A stretch of 64,000 bases of DNA from Okeania sp. KiyG1 (GCF_014132355.1 NZ_BLZO01000094.1:149832-213831), one strand, 5' to 3'. Numbered from the stretch's first letter, positions 26,518 through 37,400 are shown. Translations and numbers: made by a program. The notes: a model not told the origin generated them from the letters alone.

Positions 26518-27294
26518 ATGAAAAATTCTGGCTTAAAAACACTAACAAGCGCTTCAATATTATCAATAGCTGTTGCTGGAATTAGTCTTCCTGCTTGGAG
26601 TTTTCAACTTAATATTCAACCTCCAGAGGAGTTAGAGCTTGATGGAATGGATATTTTGCAGGGTCAATTCAATTTAACAGGTGCTACTGGGTATTCATTT
26701 GATAATCCCGATGGTATGCAATTTATCAATTCCGAGCAACCTGTAGTACATGATGCAATTATTGGGGATACTTCTGTTCATGTTCTCTTCGATGATGTAC
26801 CAGATGACATTGAGGTACTTAAGTTAAGTGGTTTTTTCAATGCTACTAACCCTGATAAACCAAACGCTCACTTCAATATAATTGTTGCTGGTATCGAACC
26901 AGGTGGCCCTGGGGAGTTCACCTATTATTTGCCAACTATGACTAATATGGCAAGTAACTATATTATTGATGTTGGACCTACTAAAGCTTTGGGAGATAAC
27001 ACAAATTACTTTGTTGATGGTGGTGGTTTGGACTGGATGCCTGAAGTTATCACTAACGAACCTAATCAATCTGGTGAAGGAGTTACAGTAGGTGAGTGGT
27101 TTATAGGTTTAAGCTCAAACGAATCTATAGTTGGTAGCACTATGGGTGCAGATCCATTCATTTTTAATGGTCTTGTATGGGATCAACCTCATGGAACCCA
27201 GAGAAATATACCTGAACCCAGTTCCACAATTGGTTTATTAGCCTTGACTACTTTAGGTTTGGGTTCAGCATTGAAACGCAAAATCAAAAAGTAG
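26518..27294 (+). CDS. PEP-CTERM sorting domain protein
   Basis: 258 residues from ATG 26518. An upstream in-frame extension to 26371 is open but lies in the duplicated leader, so the shorter start, directly followed by signal peptide MKNSGLKTLTSASILSIAVA, is chosen. The C-terminus carries the exosortase signal: PEPSS (about residues 232-236), a hydrophobic helix and a basic tail KRKIKK. The middle (about 25-230) is Asp/Gly/Pro-rich and of unknown function. PEP-CTERM proteins are exported, cut by exosortase and often glycosylated at the surface, which fits the neighbouring glycan genes. A strong terminator follows at 27402. Confidence 0.88.
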   Translation: MKNSGLKTLTSASILSIAVAGISLPAWSFQLNIQPPEELELDGMDILQGQFNLTGATGYSFDNPDGMQFINSEQPVVHDAIIGDTSVHVLFDDVPDDIEVLKLSGFFNATNPDKPNAHFNIIVAGIEPGGPGEFTYYLPTMTNMASNYIIDVGPTKALGDNTNYFVDGGGLDWMPEVITNEPNQSGEGVTVGEWFIGLSSNESIVGSTMGADPFIFNGLVWDQPHGTQRNIPEPSSTIGLLALTTLGLGSALKRKIKK

Positions 27295-27401
27295 AAACCA
27301 GCTAACAACACCACTATTAATGTCTAGTTTCTTTTGAATCTCAACTTCAATAGCTAATTCAATAAATTCAATTAAAAAACATTTCATCTCAAAAACCAGA
27401 T

Positions 27402-27435
27402 AAACCCCTCAGTCAATTGACTAGAGGGGTTTTTT
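27402..27435 (+). terminator. Rho-independent terminator
   Basis: AAACCCCTC pairs with GAGGGGTTT across a self-complementary AGTCAATTGACT centre, followed by a run of T. It ends transcription of the PEP-CTERM gene about 110 bp after its stop. It is the clearest terminator in the window. Confidence 0.88.
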
Positions 27436-28000
27436 AATCATGATCGTGCATTGTCATTATTTTTTTTACGAGAACAGTGGGAGCATCTTGCTCCCGTACC
27501 AGACATTCCTTGTTCCTGTATACCATTTGAAATTAGCTAGTTTTTCTAGTGACGATGGTAATACTTTTGCCAGTGTGTTTAATTCCCCAGAAGATTCATA
27601 TGTAGGGGCGTTAACGATAGTTATGCGAAACAAATGGCATAGGCGTTCCGCCAAGCTCCGAATGACGCCCTCACTGAATTTAGTGTCCCTGTATCAGTCC
27701 TGATTAAGTTAAGACTTACGCAGTATAAGCCATTTTCGTCATTGCGATCAACAGGAAAACAATCTCAAATCCTACTTTTTCCTAACTCATGCGTAAGTCC
27801 TGTAAGTATTATTGTAGTGGAGTGACACACCTAAAACTGTGCAATACATTGTTGTTTCTAGGTGTCTCAATTTCCCCACTCCCCTACTCCCATTATTATC
27901 AAAATAATATGGGTCGCGCAACCCCACCTTTTAAGGCGAAATATTTTTGGAGCGAAGATCAGATTCCCGTTACAAAAATAACTTCTGACTTCTGACTTCG
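27436..28000. other. Intergenic repeats between PEP-CTERM gene and typA
   Basis: Holds GGGAGCATCTTGCTCCC (27479-27495), the ATGGCATAGGCGTTCCGCCA small palindrome (27634-27653), a family 2 MITE (27710-27802, ends AAGACTTACGCA and TGCGTAAGTCCTG), and a dispersed repeat GGGTCGCGCAACCCCACC (27910-27927) related to 121-138. Short frames here are repeat-generated. Confidence 0.65.
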
Positions 28001-29791
28001 TTAACGCTTCACCAACTTCTTACTAACCTTCCGCAACCGAACTGACTCCGGCGTAATTTCCACCAACTCATCCGGTCCGATATATTCCAACGCTCGCTCC
28101 AAACTCATATCCACAGGCGTTTGCAACTGCACCAATTCATCCCCAGTTGCAGAACGATGGTTAGTCAACTGCTTAGTTTTACATACATTCAAATCCAAAT
28201 CTTGAGGACGGTTATGCTCTCCTACAATCATACCCTTATAAACCTTAGTACCAGGAGTAATAAAAAACACTCCACGGTCTTCAGCATTTTTCAACGCATA
28301 AAAAGTCGCCACACCTTCCTCAAATACAATAATCACTCCATTGCGTCGCGCCTCAATTTCACCAATAAACGGACGATAATCTAAGAAACTATGATTCATA
28401 ATACCTTCCCCGCGAGTCAAACGCATAAACTCACCCCGGAAACCAATCAAACCACGAGCAGGAACAGAAAAATCTAACTGAGTACGACCATTTGTACCCA
28501 CCTGCATATTCTGCATTTCACCTTTGCGCTGACCTATTCTTTCAATGCAACCACCAACAGCATCTTCCGGAACATCCATTACTAAAAGTTCAAATGGTTC
28601 GCATGGTTGACCATTGACTTCCCGGTAAATAACTTGAGGTTGGGAAACTTGAAACTCATAACCTTCTCGACGCATAGTTTCAATCAAAATACCTAAGTGT
28701 AGTTCCCCACGACCAGAAACAGAAAATTTCTCTGGAGAGTCAGTTTCCTCTACTCGCAATGCAACATTAGTTTCTAACTCACGCATCAAGCGATCGCGTA
28801 CTTGTCGAGAAGTTACAAATTTTCCTTCCTTACCAGCAAATGGAGAGTCATTTACAGAGAAAGTCATTTGGAGAGTAGGTTCATCTACTTTAATTAAAGG
28901 TAGTGCTTGAGGTTCGTTAGGACAAGTAATAGTTTCACCAATATTAGCATCACTAAATCCAGCAACTGCCACAAGATTACCAGCAGCAGCTTCTTCAATA
29001 TCAATGCGTGCCAGACCTTCAAACCCCATTAGTTTAGAGATTTTTGATTTGACAACAGTCCCATCTTCCTTGACAATAGCTGCTTGTTGCCCAGACCTAA
29101 TCACACCATTGTGAATCCGACCTACAACTATTCTGCCCAAATATTCTGAATAGTCGAGAGTTGTCACCTGTAACTGTAGAGGTTTTTCAGGGTCTCCCAC
29201 TGGTGGTGGGACATGATCTAAAATAGCATCGAAGAGACACTGCATATCTGTTGACTCTACTTCCAGTTCTTTTTTGGCATAACCTGCCAAACCAGAGGCA
29301 AACAGATAGGGAAAATCACATTGGTCATCATCAGCTCCCAGTTCTATAAATAGGTCTAGAACTTTATCCACAGCAGCGTGGGGGTCAGCTCGGGGACGGT
29401 CAATTTTGTTGACGATAACTATGGGACGTAATCCTTTTTCCAGAGCTTTTTTAAGGACAAAGCGAGTTTGAGGCATTGGGCCTTCATTAGCATCAACAAT
29501 TAGCAAACAACCGTCCACCATACCCAGGACTCGTTCTACTTCTCCTCCAAAGTCAGCGTGACCGGGGGTATCAACAATATTAATTAGAGTATCCTTGTAT
29601 CTTACGGCAGTATTTTTGGAAAGAATTGTAATCCCACGTTCCCTTTCCAAGTCGTTAGAGTCCATTACACAATCAGGAACCTCTTCCCCTTCGCGGAAGA
29701 TACCGGATTGTTTGAGGAGTGAGTCAACGAGGGTTGTTTTGCCATGGTCAACGTGGGCGATGATGGCTACGTTGCGAATAGGAAGAGACAT
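28001..29791 (-). CDS. typA: Translational GTPase TypA/BipA
   Basis: 596 residues, full length. TypA is a ribosome-binding GTPase of the EF-G class involved in stress, cold growth and ribosome assembly. The G domain shows [15 protein letters not shown] (P-loop, residues 11-25), the switch I region [15 protein letters not shown], and NKIDRPRA. The later EF-G-like domains and the TypA-specific C-terminal segment ([43 protein letters not shown]) are present. The ATG at 29791 is in good agreement with other TypA proteins. It is transcribed alone. Confidence 0.98.
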   Translation of the reverse strand: MSLPIRNVAIIAHVDHGKTTLVDSLLKQSGIFREGEEVPDCVMDSNDLERERGITILSKNTAVRYKDTLINIVDTPGHADFGGEVERVLGMVDGCLLIVDANEGPMPQTRFVLKKALEKGLRPIVIVNKIDRPRADPHAAVDKVLDLFIELGADDDQCDFPYLFASGLAGYAKKELEVESTDMQCLFDAILDHVPPPVGDPEKPLQLQVTTLDYSEYLGRIVVGRIHNGVIRSGQQAAIVKEDGTVVKSKISKLMGFEGLARIDIEEAAAGNLVAVAGFSDANIGETITCPNEPQALPLIKVDEPTLQMTFSVNDSPFAGKEGKFVTSRQVRDRLMRELETNVALRVEETDSPEKFSVSGRGELHLGILIETMRREGYEFQVSQPQVIYREVNGQPCEPFELLVMDVPEDAVGGCIERIGQRKGEMQNMQVGTNGRTQLDFSVPARGLIGFRGEFMRLTRGEGIMNHSFLDYRPFIGEIEARRNGVIIVFEEGVATFYALKNAEDRGVFFITPGTKVYKGMIVGEHNRPQDLDLNVCKTKQLTNHRSATGDELVQLQTPVDMSLERALEYIGPDELVEITPESVRLRKVSKKLVKR

Positions 29792-29976
29792 AAGAAGTTT
29801 GTATTACAACTATTAGTGTTAAGTTTATTTAACTATTGTACCTGATAGTTTCAAGTCAAAAGTCAAAAGTCAAAAGTAAGCATTAGTGAATGTCGTATAA
29901 TTGCCGGGGTCAATATTTTTTGCTTGTTCCCTATTTCCTATTCCCTAGTAAGAATTAGTAAATATGGTATAATTAC

Positions 29977-30107
29977 TAGGGCGTGTCATCAATTAGCTCT
30001 AGATGCCATGCTATGACTGAATTTCATGCCGTGAGTGCCTCGGCAGTCACAACCGCTCAAAACCTCTCCGTGACAGGGGCCTGGGATTTAAATGATGACA
30101 CGCCCTA
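29977..30107. mobile_element. MITE family 4, ~130 bp, TA-flanked
   Basis: TAGGGCGTGTCATCA (29977-29991) is perfectly inverted as TGATGACACGCCCTA (30093-30107). Flanking sequence is repeated nearby without the element: 29882-29930 (ATTAGTGAATGTCGTATAAT ... ATATTTTTTGCTTGTTCCC) matches the two sides of the insertion (29952-29976 and 30108-30132), which supports insertion at TA. The rest of gap 29792-30191 is TCAAAAG and TTCTAAA tandem repeats. Confidence 0.8.
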
Positions 30108-30191
30108 GCATAAATATTTTTTGCTTGTTCCCAATTCTAAATTCTAAATTCTAAATTCTAAATTCTAAATTCTAAATTCTAAATTCCCTCT

Positions 30192-30611
30192 ATGGCTTTA
30201 CCACCATCATTAGAACGTATTGTTAAAAAATTCCAACGGGCATCTTCTAATAAGTTGCGCTACGAACAACTGCTTTGGTATGCCAAAAAATTACCTGATT
30301 TTCCAGAAGCTGAAAAGATACCAGAAAACAAGGTTTATGGTTGCCAATCTCAGGTATATATTACTGCTAACTTAAATGATGGTAAAGTCTGGTATCAAGG
30401 AGATTCTGATGCTCAGTTAGTGAAGGGATTAGTAGCTTTATTAATTGAAGGAATTAATGGATTAACTCCTGAAGAAATTGAGCAAATAACTCCAGATTTT
30501 ATTCAAGAAACAGGTTTAAAAGCAAGCTTAACTCCTTCCCGTGCTAATGGTTTTTACAATATTTTTCAACTGATGAAAAGTCAAGCTAATGCTTATGCAA
30601 ACTCAAATTAG
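30192..30611 (+). CDS. sufE: Cysteine desulfuration protein SufE
   Basis: 139 residues, typical of SufE, which takes persulfide sulfur from the cysteine desulfurase SufS and passes it to the SufBCD Fe-S scaffold. The catalytic cysteine is Cys51 in KVYGCQSQVYI. Other family blocks are LRYEQLLWYAKKLPDFPE, and SRANGFYNIFQLMK near the C-terminus. No other suf genes are adjacent. The ATG follows a TCTAAAT tandem repeat that leaves no obvious ribosome site, though CCCTC lies directly before it. Confidence 0.95.
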   Translation: MALPPSLERIVKKFQRASSNKLRYEQLLWYAKKLPDFPEAEKIPENKVYGCQSQVYITANLNDGKVWYQGDSDAQLVKGLVALLIEGINGLTPEEIEQITPDFIQETGLKASLTPSRANGFYNIFQLMKSQANAYANSN

Positions 30612-30749
30612 TAGATTTTTTTAGCTGAATCGGCGGCAAATTGAATCAGTTCGATGCCCATTAAATTTGCTGCCCATCCCAGCAGAAGCTTTCCCCCTAG
30701 TTGAAAAACTTGTATGATTACCTTGCAATAACCCCGGAAATTTTCCACC

Positions 30750-32041
30750 ATGGGCACTGCCTACCAATATAAATTAAGGCCCAACAAAGAACAAATCGCC
30801 ACCATAGAATTGTGGTTAGAATTGTTGCGTCGGCAGTACAACTATCGTTTGAGTGAAAGATTCTCATGGTGGGAAGAAAATCGCTGTCCAGTTAACGCTT
30901 GCCCCTTAGTGATGCCAATTCCAAGACTCAGGGATAATCCAGATTATTACTCTCAAAAACGAGATTTGGTCAATACTAAAGACAAGTTTCCTGAGTACAA
31001 GCTAATTCATTCTCAGGTTTTACAAGACTGCATTAAACGGGTAAAACTTGCCTTTGATAGATGGTTGAAGGCCGACAAAAATGGACATAAATTAGGAAAA
31101 CCAAGGTTCAAAGGAAAAGGACGTTATCGCAGTTTTACTTATCCTCAAATCAAGCAAGACTGCAGGTCAGGACACAATATCGACTTACCCAAAATTGGCA
31201 AGGTAAAATTGATTCAGCATCGTCCAATACCAGAAGGGTTGACAATTAAAACTGTGACTATTAGTCGTAAAGCTGATGGTTATTATGTGACTTTATCCCT
31301 AGAAGACAAATCAGTTCCAGCTTTAACAACTGAAGTGGAACCTACATTAAAAAATACTCTGGGAATTGATATGGGACTGAAGGAATTCTTGGTAACAAGT
31401 GAAGGAGAATCTGTCCCCATTCCTCAATACTATCGAAAATCTCAGCAGCGATTAAAGACTCTACAAAAAAGTTTATCTCGAAAGAAAAAAGGAAGTAAAA
31501 GGTGGCTCAAGGCTGTCAAAGCTGTAGCGAAACAACATAAAAAAGTGGCTGATAAACGTAAAGATTTTCACTTCAAAACAGCCAATGAATTGTTATCACT
31601 CATCCGAAGTTATTGCCCATGTAGACGCGGAGCGCGGCGTGCCGGAGGCAAACTTAAACATTAAAGGGCAAGCATTGACCCGTTTGAGTAAATCAATTAA
31701 CGATGCTGGATGGGGCCAATTTTTAACTATTTTGACTGTCAAAGCCGGAAATGCTGGAGGTGAAAACTATAGGAGTGAACCCCAAAAATACCAGCCAAGA
31801 TTGCTCAAGCTGTGGAGAAAAAGTTCCCAAAGAATTAAACATACGAACTCATTCTTGTCCACATTGCGGTGTTGTAATAGACCGCGACTTGAATGCAGCG
31901 ATAAATATAAAAAATAGGGCGGCAGGGCATTTCGTCCTTAAAGCACGCGCTTGCCCGATGCAATGGCAGGGCTACGAAACGAGAGAGCTTACACTAAGCT
32001 GGCGCTATAGTGTGGGAGTATGTCACAATAAGGTAGTTTGA
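30750..32041 (+). pseudogene. Broken tnpB (IS605 OrfB / IS1341 group RNA-guided nuclease)
   Basis: Three frames together make a TnpB. The first (30750 to about 31600) has the N-terminal domain (YQYKLRPNKEQIATIELWL), RuvC-I GIDMGLKEF and the basic KKKGSKRWLKA region. The second (about 31600-31745) has VIAH and [14 protein letters not shown]. The third (31751-32041) has the zinc ribbon CSSCGEKVP ... SCPHCGV and Ruv[21 protein letters not shown]. Two frameshifts (near 31600 and 31745) plus an inserted GCGGAGCGCGGCGTGCCGG-type palindrome at about 31624-31651 destroy the frame and replace the RuvC-II glutamate (expected His-Glu-Asp after IAH). It cannot make an active nuclease. No tnpA is present. 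Confidence 0.9.
31870..32035 (+). ncRNA. Candidate omega-RNA / right end of the tnpB element
   Basis: In IS200/IS605-group elements the guide (omega) RNA overlaps the 3' end of tnpB and ends at the right element end. Here a hairpin ACACTA (31991-31996) with TAGTGT (32008-32013) is followed by GGGAGTATGTCACA, the inverse of the GACATACTCCC motif at 12014-12024. This places the right end near 32025. RNA boundaries are inferred by analogy, not seen. Confidence 0.4.
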
Positions 32042-32088
32042 TTAATTCTCTAAACTGGTTTTCAAAAAAAGTTATACTGATACTGTAG

Positions 32089-32427
32089 ATGATTGTTGGA
32101 GGAAACATAAAAGATATGGACATGGAAGCCCTGAGAGAACGTGCGAGGCTTACCCGTGCAGAAGTAGCAGATAGGCTAGGCATCAGCGAAACAAGTGTTC
32201 GTAACTGGGAAACGGGGCGTACAGAACCAACAATGACTCCCCAAAAGTACCTAGAAATTCTGGATATATTAAAATGTACTCCAGAAGAATTAGCAGTAGC
32301 TAGTGACAAGTCCATTAGTCAACGCCACAAGCGCAAACCAGGTAGACCGAGAAAAACAATCGAAAATAATGACAATAATAATGGAGTAAGTGAAGTAAAA
32401 ACTACAGAATCAGCAACTGGCCATTAA
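32089..32427 (+). CDS. XRE-type helix-turn-helix regulator with AT-hook-like tail
   Basis: 112 residues. Residues about 14-70 form an HTH_3/XRE domain (ARLTRAEVADRLGISETSVRN with WETGRTEPTM), a DNA-binding regulator fold. The tail has KRKPGRPRKT (about 83-92), which matches the AT-hook core Gly-Arg-Pro flanked by basic residues, and then a low-complexity Asn/Glu end. The combination would let it bind both a specific site and AT-rich minor groove. Targets are unknown. ATG at 32089 is used here; a second ATG (residue 10 or 12) is also possible. It lies just right of the tnpB element, 90 bp before a peptidase gene. Confidence 0.82.
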   Translation: MIVGGNIKDMDMEALRERARLTRAEVADRLGISETSVRNWETGRTEPTMTPQKYLEILDILKCTPEELAVASDKSISQRHKRKPGRPRKTIENNDNNNGVSEVKTTESATGH

Positions 32428-32522
32428 AAAATGGTGATTGAAAAATCAGCAAGCGATCGGCATAAATTTTAATTTTGCCTTGAGTAAAGTATGATTTCAA
32501 TGAAACTGCAGGAGTGAAAATT

Positions 32523-33392
32523 TTGAATAAGCTCGGTCTATTTAAGAAAAAATCTCCAGATGACCCGAAATTGCCAGTGGATGACATTCCAGAAGCTGTA
32601 AGAGATGAATACGAAAGTCCAAAACAGCAACCTATTAAGTCTCAGAAAAAATGGCAGATTTGGAAATTCTTAGGTATAGGGGCGATCGCTCTGATAATTA
32701 CTATTGGCCTGCACTTCCAACTTCATCAAACTCCAGACAAAGCCTTTGTTAGCCAAATCAAACAAAATTTAGGCATAAAATTAGTTGAACCCTCTCCAAC
32801 TCCCACAGAAGTAGAAGTAACCCCCTCACCATCTCCAACTCCTTCTATCCAACAGCAAGAAAATATTCTTGGACATTTGCCATATAAAGAAGCCACTTGG
32901 CAGGAATTAACACCAGTTTTTGGCAATCAAAATATCAGACTCCGCTCAAATGCAGCAGAAAAATTTAATGCCATGACAGAAGCAGCTTGGGCCGCAAATA
33001 TTAATTTGGTTCCTCTTTCCGGGTTTAGAACTTTGGCAGATCAAGAGTATTTGTTTTTTGAGATCAAGGCAAAGCGAGGACAGGTGACATATAAACGAGC
33101 CGAAGTTAGCGCGCCTCCGGGGTATAGTGAACATCATACAGGCTATGCTATTGATATTGGAGATGCTAGATCGCCAGAAAGTTATCTCGAAGTTAGTTTT
33201 GAAAATACAAAGGCTTTCCAATGGTTGCAAGAAAATGCGGGTAACTATGGTTTTGAGTTATCGTTTCCGAGAAATAATCCTCAAGGTATTAGTTATGAAC
33301 CCTGGCATTGGCGCTTTGTAGGCGATGGTCATAGTTCAGAAATTTTTGAACAAGCTAGATCACTTAAAGAAGAGCAACAAACTAACAATTAG
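32523..33392 (+). CDS. VanY-like D-alanyl-D-alanine carboxypeptidase (M15B)
   Basis: About 289 residues. A TTG start at 32523 is preferred because AGGAG (32510-32514) lies 8 bp upstream; the GTG at 32514 overlaps that ribosome site. A cytoplasmic basic stretch is followed by a membrane helix at about residues 45-67 (FLGIGAIALIITIGL), a Pro/Thr/Ser linker (about 90-110), and a VanY domain that trims peptidoglycan stem peptides in the periplasm. Zinc and catalytic motifs are present: SGFRTLADQEYLF, SEHHTGYAIDIGD (the SxHxxGxAxD motif), and EPWHWR near the C-terminus. A housekeeping wall role is likelier than vancomycin resistance, as no vanHAX genes are present. Confidence 0.92.
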   Translation: MNKLGLFKKKSPDDPKLPVDDIPEAVRDEYESPKQQPIKSQKKWQIWKFLGIGAIALIITIGLHFQLHQTPDKAFVSQIKQNLGIKLVEPSPTPTEVEVTPSPSPTPSIQQQENILGHLPYKEATWQELTPVFGNQNIRLRSNAAEKFNAMTEAAWAANINLVPLSGFRTLADQEYLFFEIKAKRGQVTYKRAEVSAPPGYSEHHTGYAIDIGDARSPESYLEVSFENTKAFQWLQENAGNYGFELSFPRNNPQGISYEPWHWRFVGDGHSSEIFEQARSLKEEQQTNN

Positions 33393-33479
33393 AATCTAGG
33401 CGTTGCATAAATGCGGGATGATTTCAATAGTTTTGTGGAATTGGCATCTTGCCCGTTCCTGATATTTTCACCCCAGGTA

Positions 33480-33617
33480 GGATACCCACCCCACTTACTG
33501 ACTTCTGACTCCTGACTCCCCCTCCTGGGAGGGGTTAGGGTGGGTTGGGAGGGGAGGGGCTAGGGGTGGGTTTACTCCTCCTGACTTAACTATTCTATAA
33601 CTGTTTAACCGGATTTG
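33480..33617 (-). repeat. Decayed MITE family 1 piece and minisatellite
   Basis: On the minus strand ATATCAAATCCGGTTAAACA (33617-33598) resembles the left end of family 1. The body is CAACCCACCCCTAACCCCTC-type minisatellite and TCAGGAGTCAG repeats. The other end is not recognisable. Confidence 0.55.
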
Positions 33618-33619
33618 AT

Positions 33620-34309
33620 ATGAGACAAACTTCCCTGAATATTATTGCGATTAGTATTTTTGTACTGACAATGTCTGCTTTACTAGGGCCAATTTTTAAT
33701 ATATCCCCAGTAATACCTGCGATAGTTACTTTTTCTGTGATGGTATTAGTTACTGTAGATACATTGGGATGGCAAGGTCAGGGAAGTATGATTATTGTAG
33801 ACTTAGTGGAAGGTACATCCTCAGAAAGACGAGAACGGATTATTCGTCACGAAGCTGGACATTTTTTGGTAGCTTATTTATTAGATATTCCTGTTAGTGG
33901 GTATGCTCTCAGTGCATGGGAGGCATTTCGGCAAGGTCAGTCTGCTCAGGGTGGAGTTAGGTTTGATGACCAAAAGTTGGCTGCTCAGTTACAGAGAGGT
34001 ATGATTTCTGAACAAACCATTGACCAATATTGTACTGTCTGGATGGCGGGTATTGCAGCAGAAGATTTAGTTTATGGTAATACTGAGGGTGGAGCAGAAG
34101 ACCGGGCAAAAATTACGGTAATTTTAACACAATTAAAGCGCTCTACAGAATCTAAACTCAAACAAAGTTGGGCATCTTTACAAGCGCGTAGTTTGATAGA
34201 AAATCATCAATCTGCTTATCAAGCATTGGTGACTGCGATGACACAAAGAGCTTCTGTCTCTGAATGTTATCAAGCAATTGAGGAAAATATTTCGGGCGAT
34301 CGGGGATGA
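33620..34309 (+). CDS. M41-like ATP-independent peptidase domain protein (FtsH protease-domain relative)
   Basis: 229 residues. Two membrane helices near the N-terminus (about 5-25 and 29-50) are followed by a zinc peptidase domain with HEAGH at residues 77-81, the same motif as FtsH/M41 peptidases, and helices carrying MAGIAAEDLVYGNTEGGAEDRAKI, which supplies the third ligand region of M41 enzymes. There is no AAA ATPase domain, so it is not FtsH itself but belongs to the short cyanobacterial/plastid 'Zn protease' relatives. Function is not established. It is transcribed alone. Confidence 0.85.
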   Translation: MRQTSLNIIAISIFVLTMSALLGPIFNISPVIPAIVTFSVMVLVTVDTLGWQGQGSMIIVDLVEGTSSERRERIIRHEAGHFLVAYLLDIPVSGYALSAWEAFRQGQSAQGGVRFDDQKLAAQLQRGMISEQTIDQYCTVWMAGIAAEDLVYGNTEGGAEDRAKITVILTQLKRSTESKLKQSWASLQARSLIENHQSAYQALVTAMTQRASVSECYQAIEENISGDRG

Positions 34310-34496
34310 TTTAACGAAGTCAGAAGTCAGAATGTAGGGGCGGGTTCCGCGTTAAGTTAATGGTGTCACCCATGACTGGGTAAACCCGCCCCCGCCCCAA
34401 TAATCTAATGCATAAAATTAGATGTGTCAGTCCAGTAGTGTCAGTCCAGTAGGTTGGGTATAGCGCCCTAGGGCAACCCAACATAATATTTATAGT

Positions 34497-37400
34497 TCAA
34501 AATTCCATTGGTGTCTCATCCCCGGAAAAGATAAAACTCGCCCAATAATAAGGATGTTGATAATCTCCTTGTTTCAACCAATCTCGCTGAATATCCAGCA
34601 AAGCATCCCGGCGTCCTTTTCCTGCTTTTAATCCCTGATAATAAGCTACCATCAAGTCTTTTGTGGCATTATCTTCTACTTTCCACAGACTAATCATTTG
34701 GCTTTCACTGCCTGCAATAACGAAAGCACGACGTAATCCATAAATTCCTTCCCCGGCGCTAATATCTCCTATTCCTGTATCGCAAGCGGATAATACCACT
34801 AATTGAGTGCCAACGAGATTTAAGAGGGTGGCTTCGTAAGCGGTAAAAACTCCATCATCTCCTCCACTCTGTCGTTTTTCTACTCCAGTAAACACTAACC
34901 CAGAACGAAATAGGGGGTTATCAGAATTGGCTGAGTTTTCTGATTTAGGTTTGGATAAAAAGAAGCCATGAGTGGCAATATGCAGGAATTCGGGATTTTT
35001 GACTTGTTTGAGGGCGTTTTCTGTGGCTTTGGTTTTGGTTAAAATAAGAGCTTCTGAGAACTGTTGACTGATGTTTTCTGCTTCTTGTTGTGTGCCTTCT
35101 AGGGGTAAAAATACGCGATCAGAGAAATCTATGGAACGGTAATAATTATCAAGGGTAACTATTTCTCCCTGTTGTTCATATTTTGGGTTAGCGATGACTA
35201 AGGGAGTTTGTCGGTTATTATTGGGGTTTTGTCGCAGTAAGTCTCGACCAGAGGTGAGATAGGTAATTTGATAATTTTCGACCAAATATTGGTTGTTTTC
35301 ATCCACTAATGCTTCAAAGGGAACCAAGTTGAGGACACCATCGGGAGATAAGAGAATGGTTTTGGTATCTCCCAATAGTTGGCGTACAGGTTGCATTACC
35401 ATTTTGTCGATTTCTCTGGCAGAGCGTTTGAGTTGTTTGAGAGGAACTTTGGGGTTCCGGAGGTATTGGCGTAATTTTTCTACTGTTTTGTCGATGGGTT
35501 GTGCTTCTCCTAAGTCAATAGTTTGGGGTTCGCCTGTTTGATAGAGAATATAAGCAGCATAGCGAGGTTTGCCAAAGACTTCATTTCGGGGTTCTTTAGG
35601 ATTAAATGGTCTATAGCGGACTAATTCTACTAAAGCAGTGTTGGCAGGAATTTGTTGTTGAATCTTTTCGAGGGTAATGGGTTGAGATAAATTGCGGAAT
35701 TCAGCACTACGACGATTCAGTTGGTTTTCGAGTTCTTTTACTTTTTTTGTTAAGGTATCAAGTTGTTGACCGTAGATTTTAGAGTCAGGAATATCTTGTG
35801 GTTTCTTGAAGATGAGGTTAGCTCGTTGGGTGCGCATAGCAAAAAGTTTAGTTAATAAGTCTTGGCTTTCAGGGTCATCAATTCGCAGGCGGAGAATTTG
35901 TAGACTGTTAGTTAAAACATCAAGAATGCGCCCCTTACGCTCGAAAACAGTTTTAATTGCTAGACGAGTCGCTTCTGAGTTATTAGGTTCATATTGAAGA
36001 TTGAGAGAAATAGCAAAATTAGTTGTCCCAGAAATTTCCTTCATGTAATCTTGTTTCTGACGTTCGTCCCCTGCTACTAAGTTTTCAGAGAGATTATATT
36101 CTTCAACCGCAAGTCCTTTATTAAAAAACTCAATGGCGCGAGTTGTATCGCCTTGGGACTGGTAAAGCACTGCCTGGTTGTTAAAATTCCTTGCTACATA
36201 GGGATGTTTTTTTCCTAACTGTTGCTCAATGATTCCTAGAGATTGTTGGAAGAGGGCTTCAGCTTCGGTGTATTTTCCTTGGGACTGGTAAAGTAATGCC
36301 AGATTATTGAGACTGGTTGCTACATCACGATGTTTTTCTCCTAAATGTTGCTTGATGATTCCTAAGGATTGTTGGAAGAGGGCTTCAGCTTCGGTGTATT
36401 TTCCTTGGGACTGGTAAAGTAATGCCAGATTATTGAGACTTTTGGCGACAAGAGGATGGTTGTCTCCGAGCTGCTTCTTTCGGATATCCAAGGATTTTTG
36501 GAAATTTACTTCAGCTTCTGTATATTTTCCTTGGTTTAGGTAAAATAATGCTAGGTTATTCAGAATACTTCCTATAAGAGGAGAGTTGTCTTCTAACTGT
36601 TTGATGATATCTGAGAAAAGCATTTCCGCTTCGTTGTATCTTCCTTGAGATTGGTAAAGTGCAGTTAGGTTATTAAGAACTTTTAGGACAAGAGGAGAGT
36701 AGTCTTCTAACTGCTGCTTCAAGATATCTAAAGATTGTTGTAAGAGGGGTTCAGCTTCGCTATATCTTCCTAAGTCTAGGTAAAGTGTTGCTAGGTTGTT
36801 GAGACTGGTTGCTACATTAGGATTCTTGTCTTCTAACTGCTGCTCCAAGATATCTAAAGATTGTTGTAAGAGGGGTTCAGCTTCGCTGTATCTTCCTAAG
36901 TCTAGGTAAAGTGTTGCTAGGTTGTTGAGACTGGTTGCTACATCAAGGTGATTTTCTCCTAACTTTTGCTTTTGAATATCTAGGGATTGTTGGAAGAGAG
37001 TTTCGGCTTCAATATACTTTCCTAAGCCTAGGTAAAGTGTTGCTAGGTTGTTGAGACTGGTTGCTACATCAAGGTGATTTTCTCCTAACTTTTGCTTTCG
37101 GATATCTAGGGATTTTTGAAAGAGTTCTTCAGCTTCACTATACCTTCCTAAGTCAGAGTAAAGTAAGGCTAGACCATTGAAAGTGGTTGCTACATCAGGA
37201 TGGTTGTCTCCTAACTTTTGCTTTCGGATATCTAAGGATTCTTGGAAGAGAGGTTCGGCTTCACTGTACCTTCCTAGGCCGCGGTAAAGCAATGCTAGGT
37301 TATTGAGACCTTTTGCAACAAGAAAATGGTTGTCTCCTAGCCGTTGCTTCCAAATAGCTAGGGATTGTAGAAAGAGGGGTTCGGCTTCAGCATATTTTCC

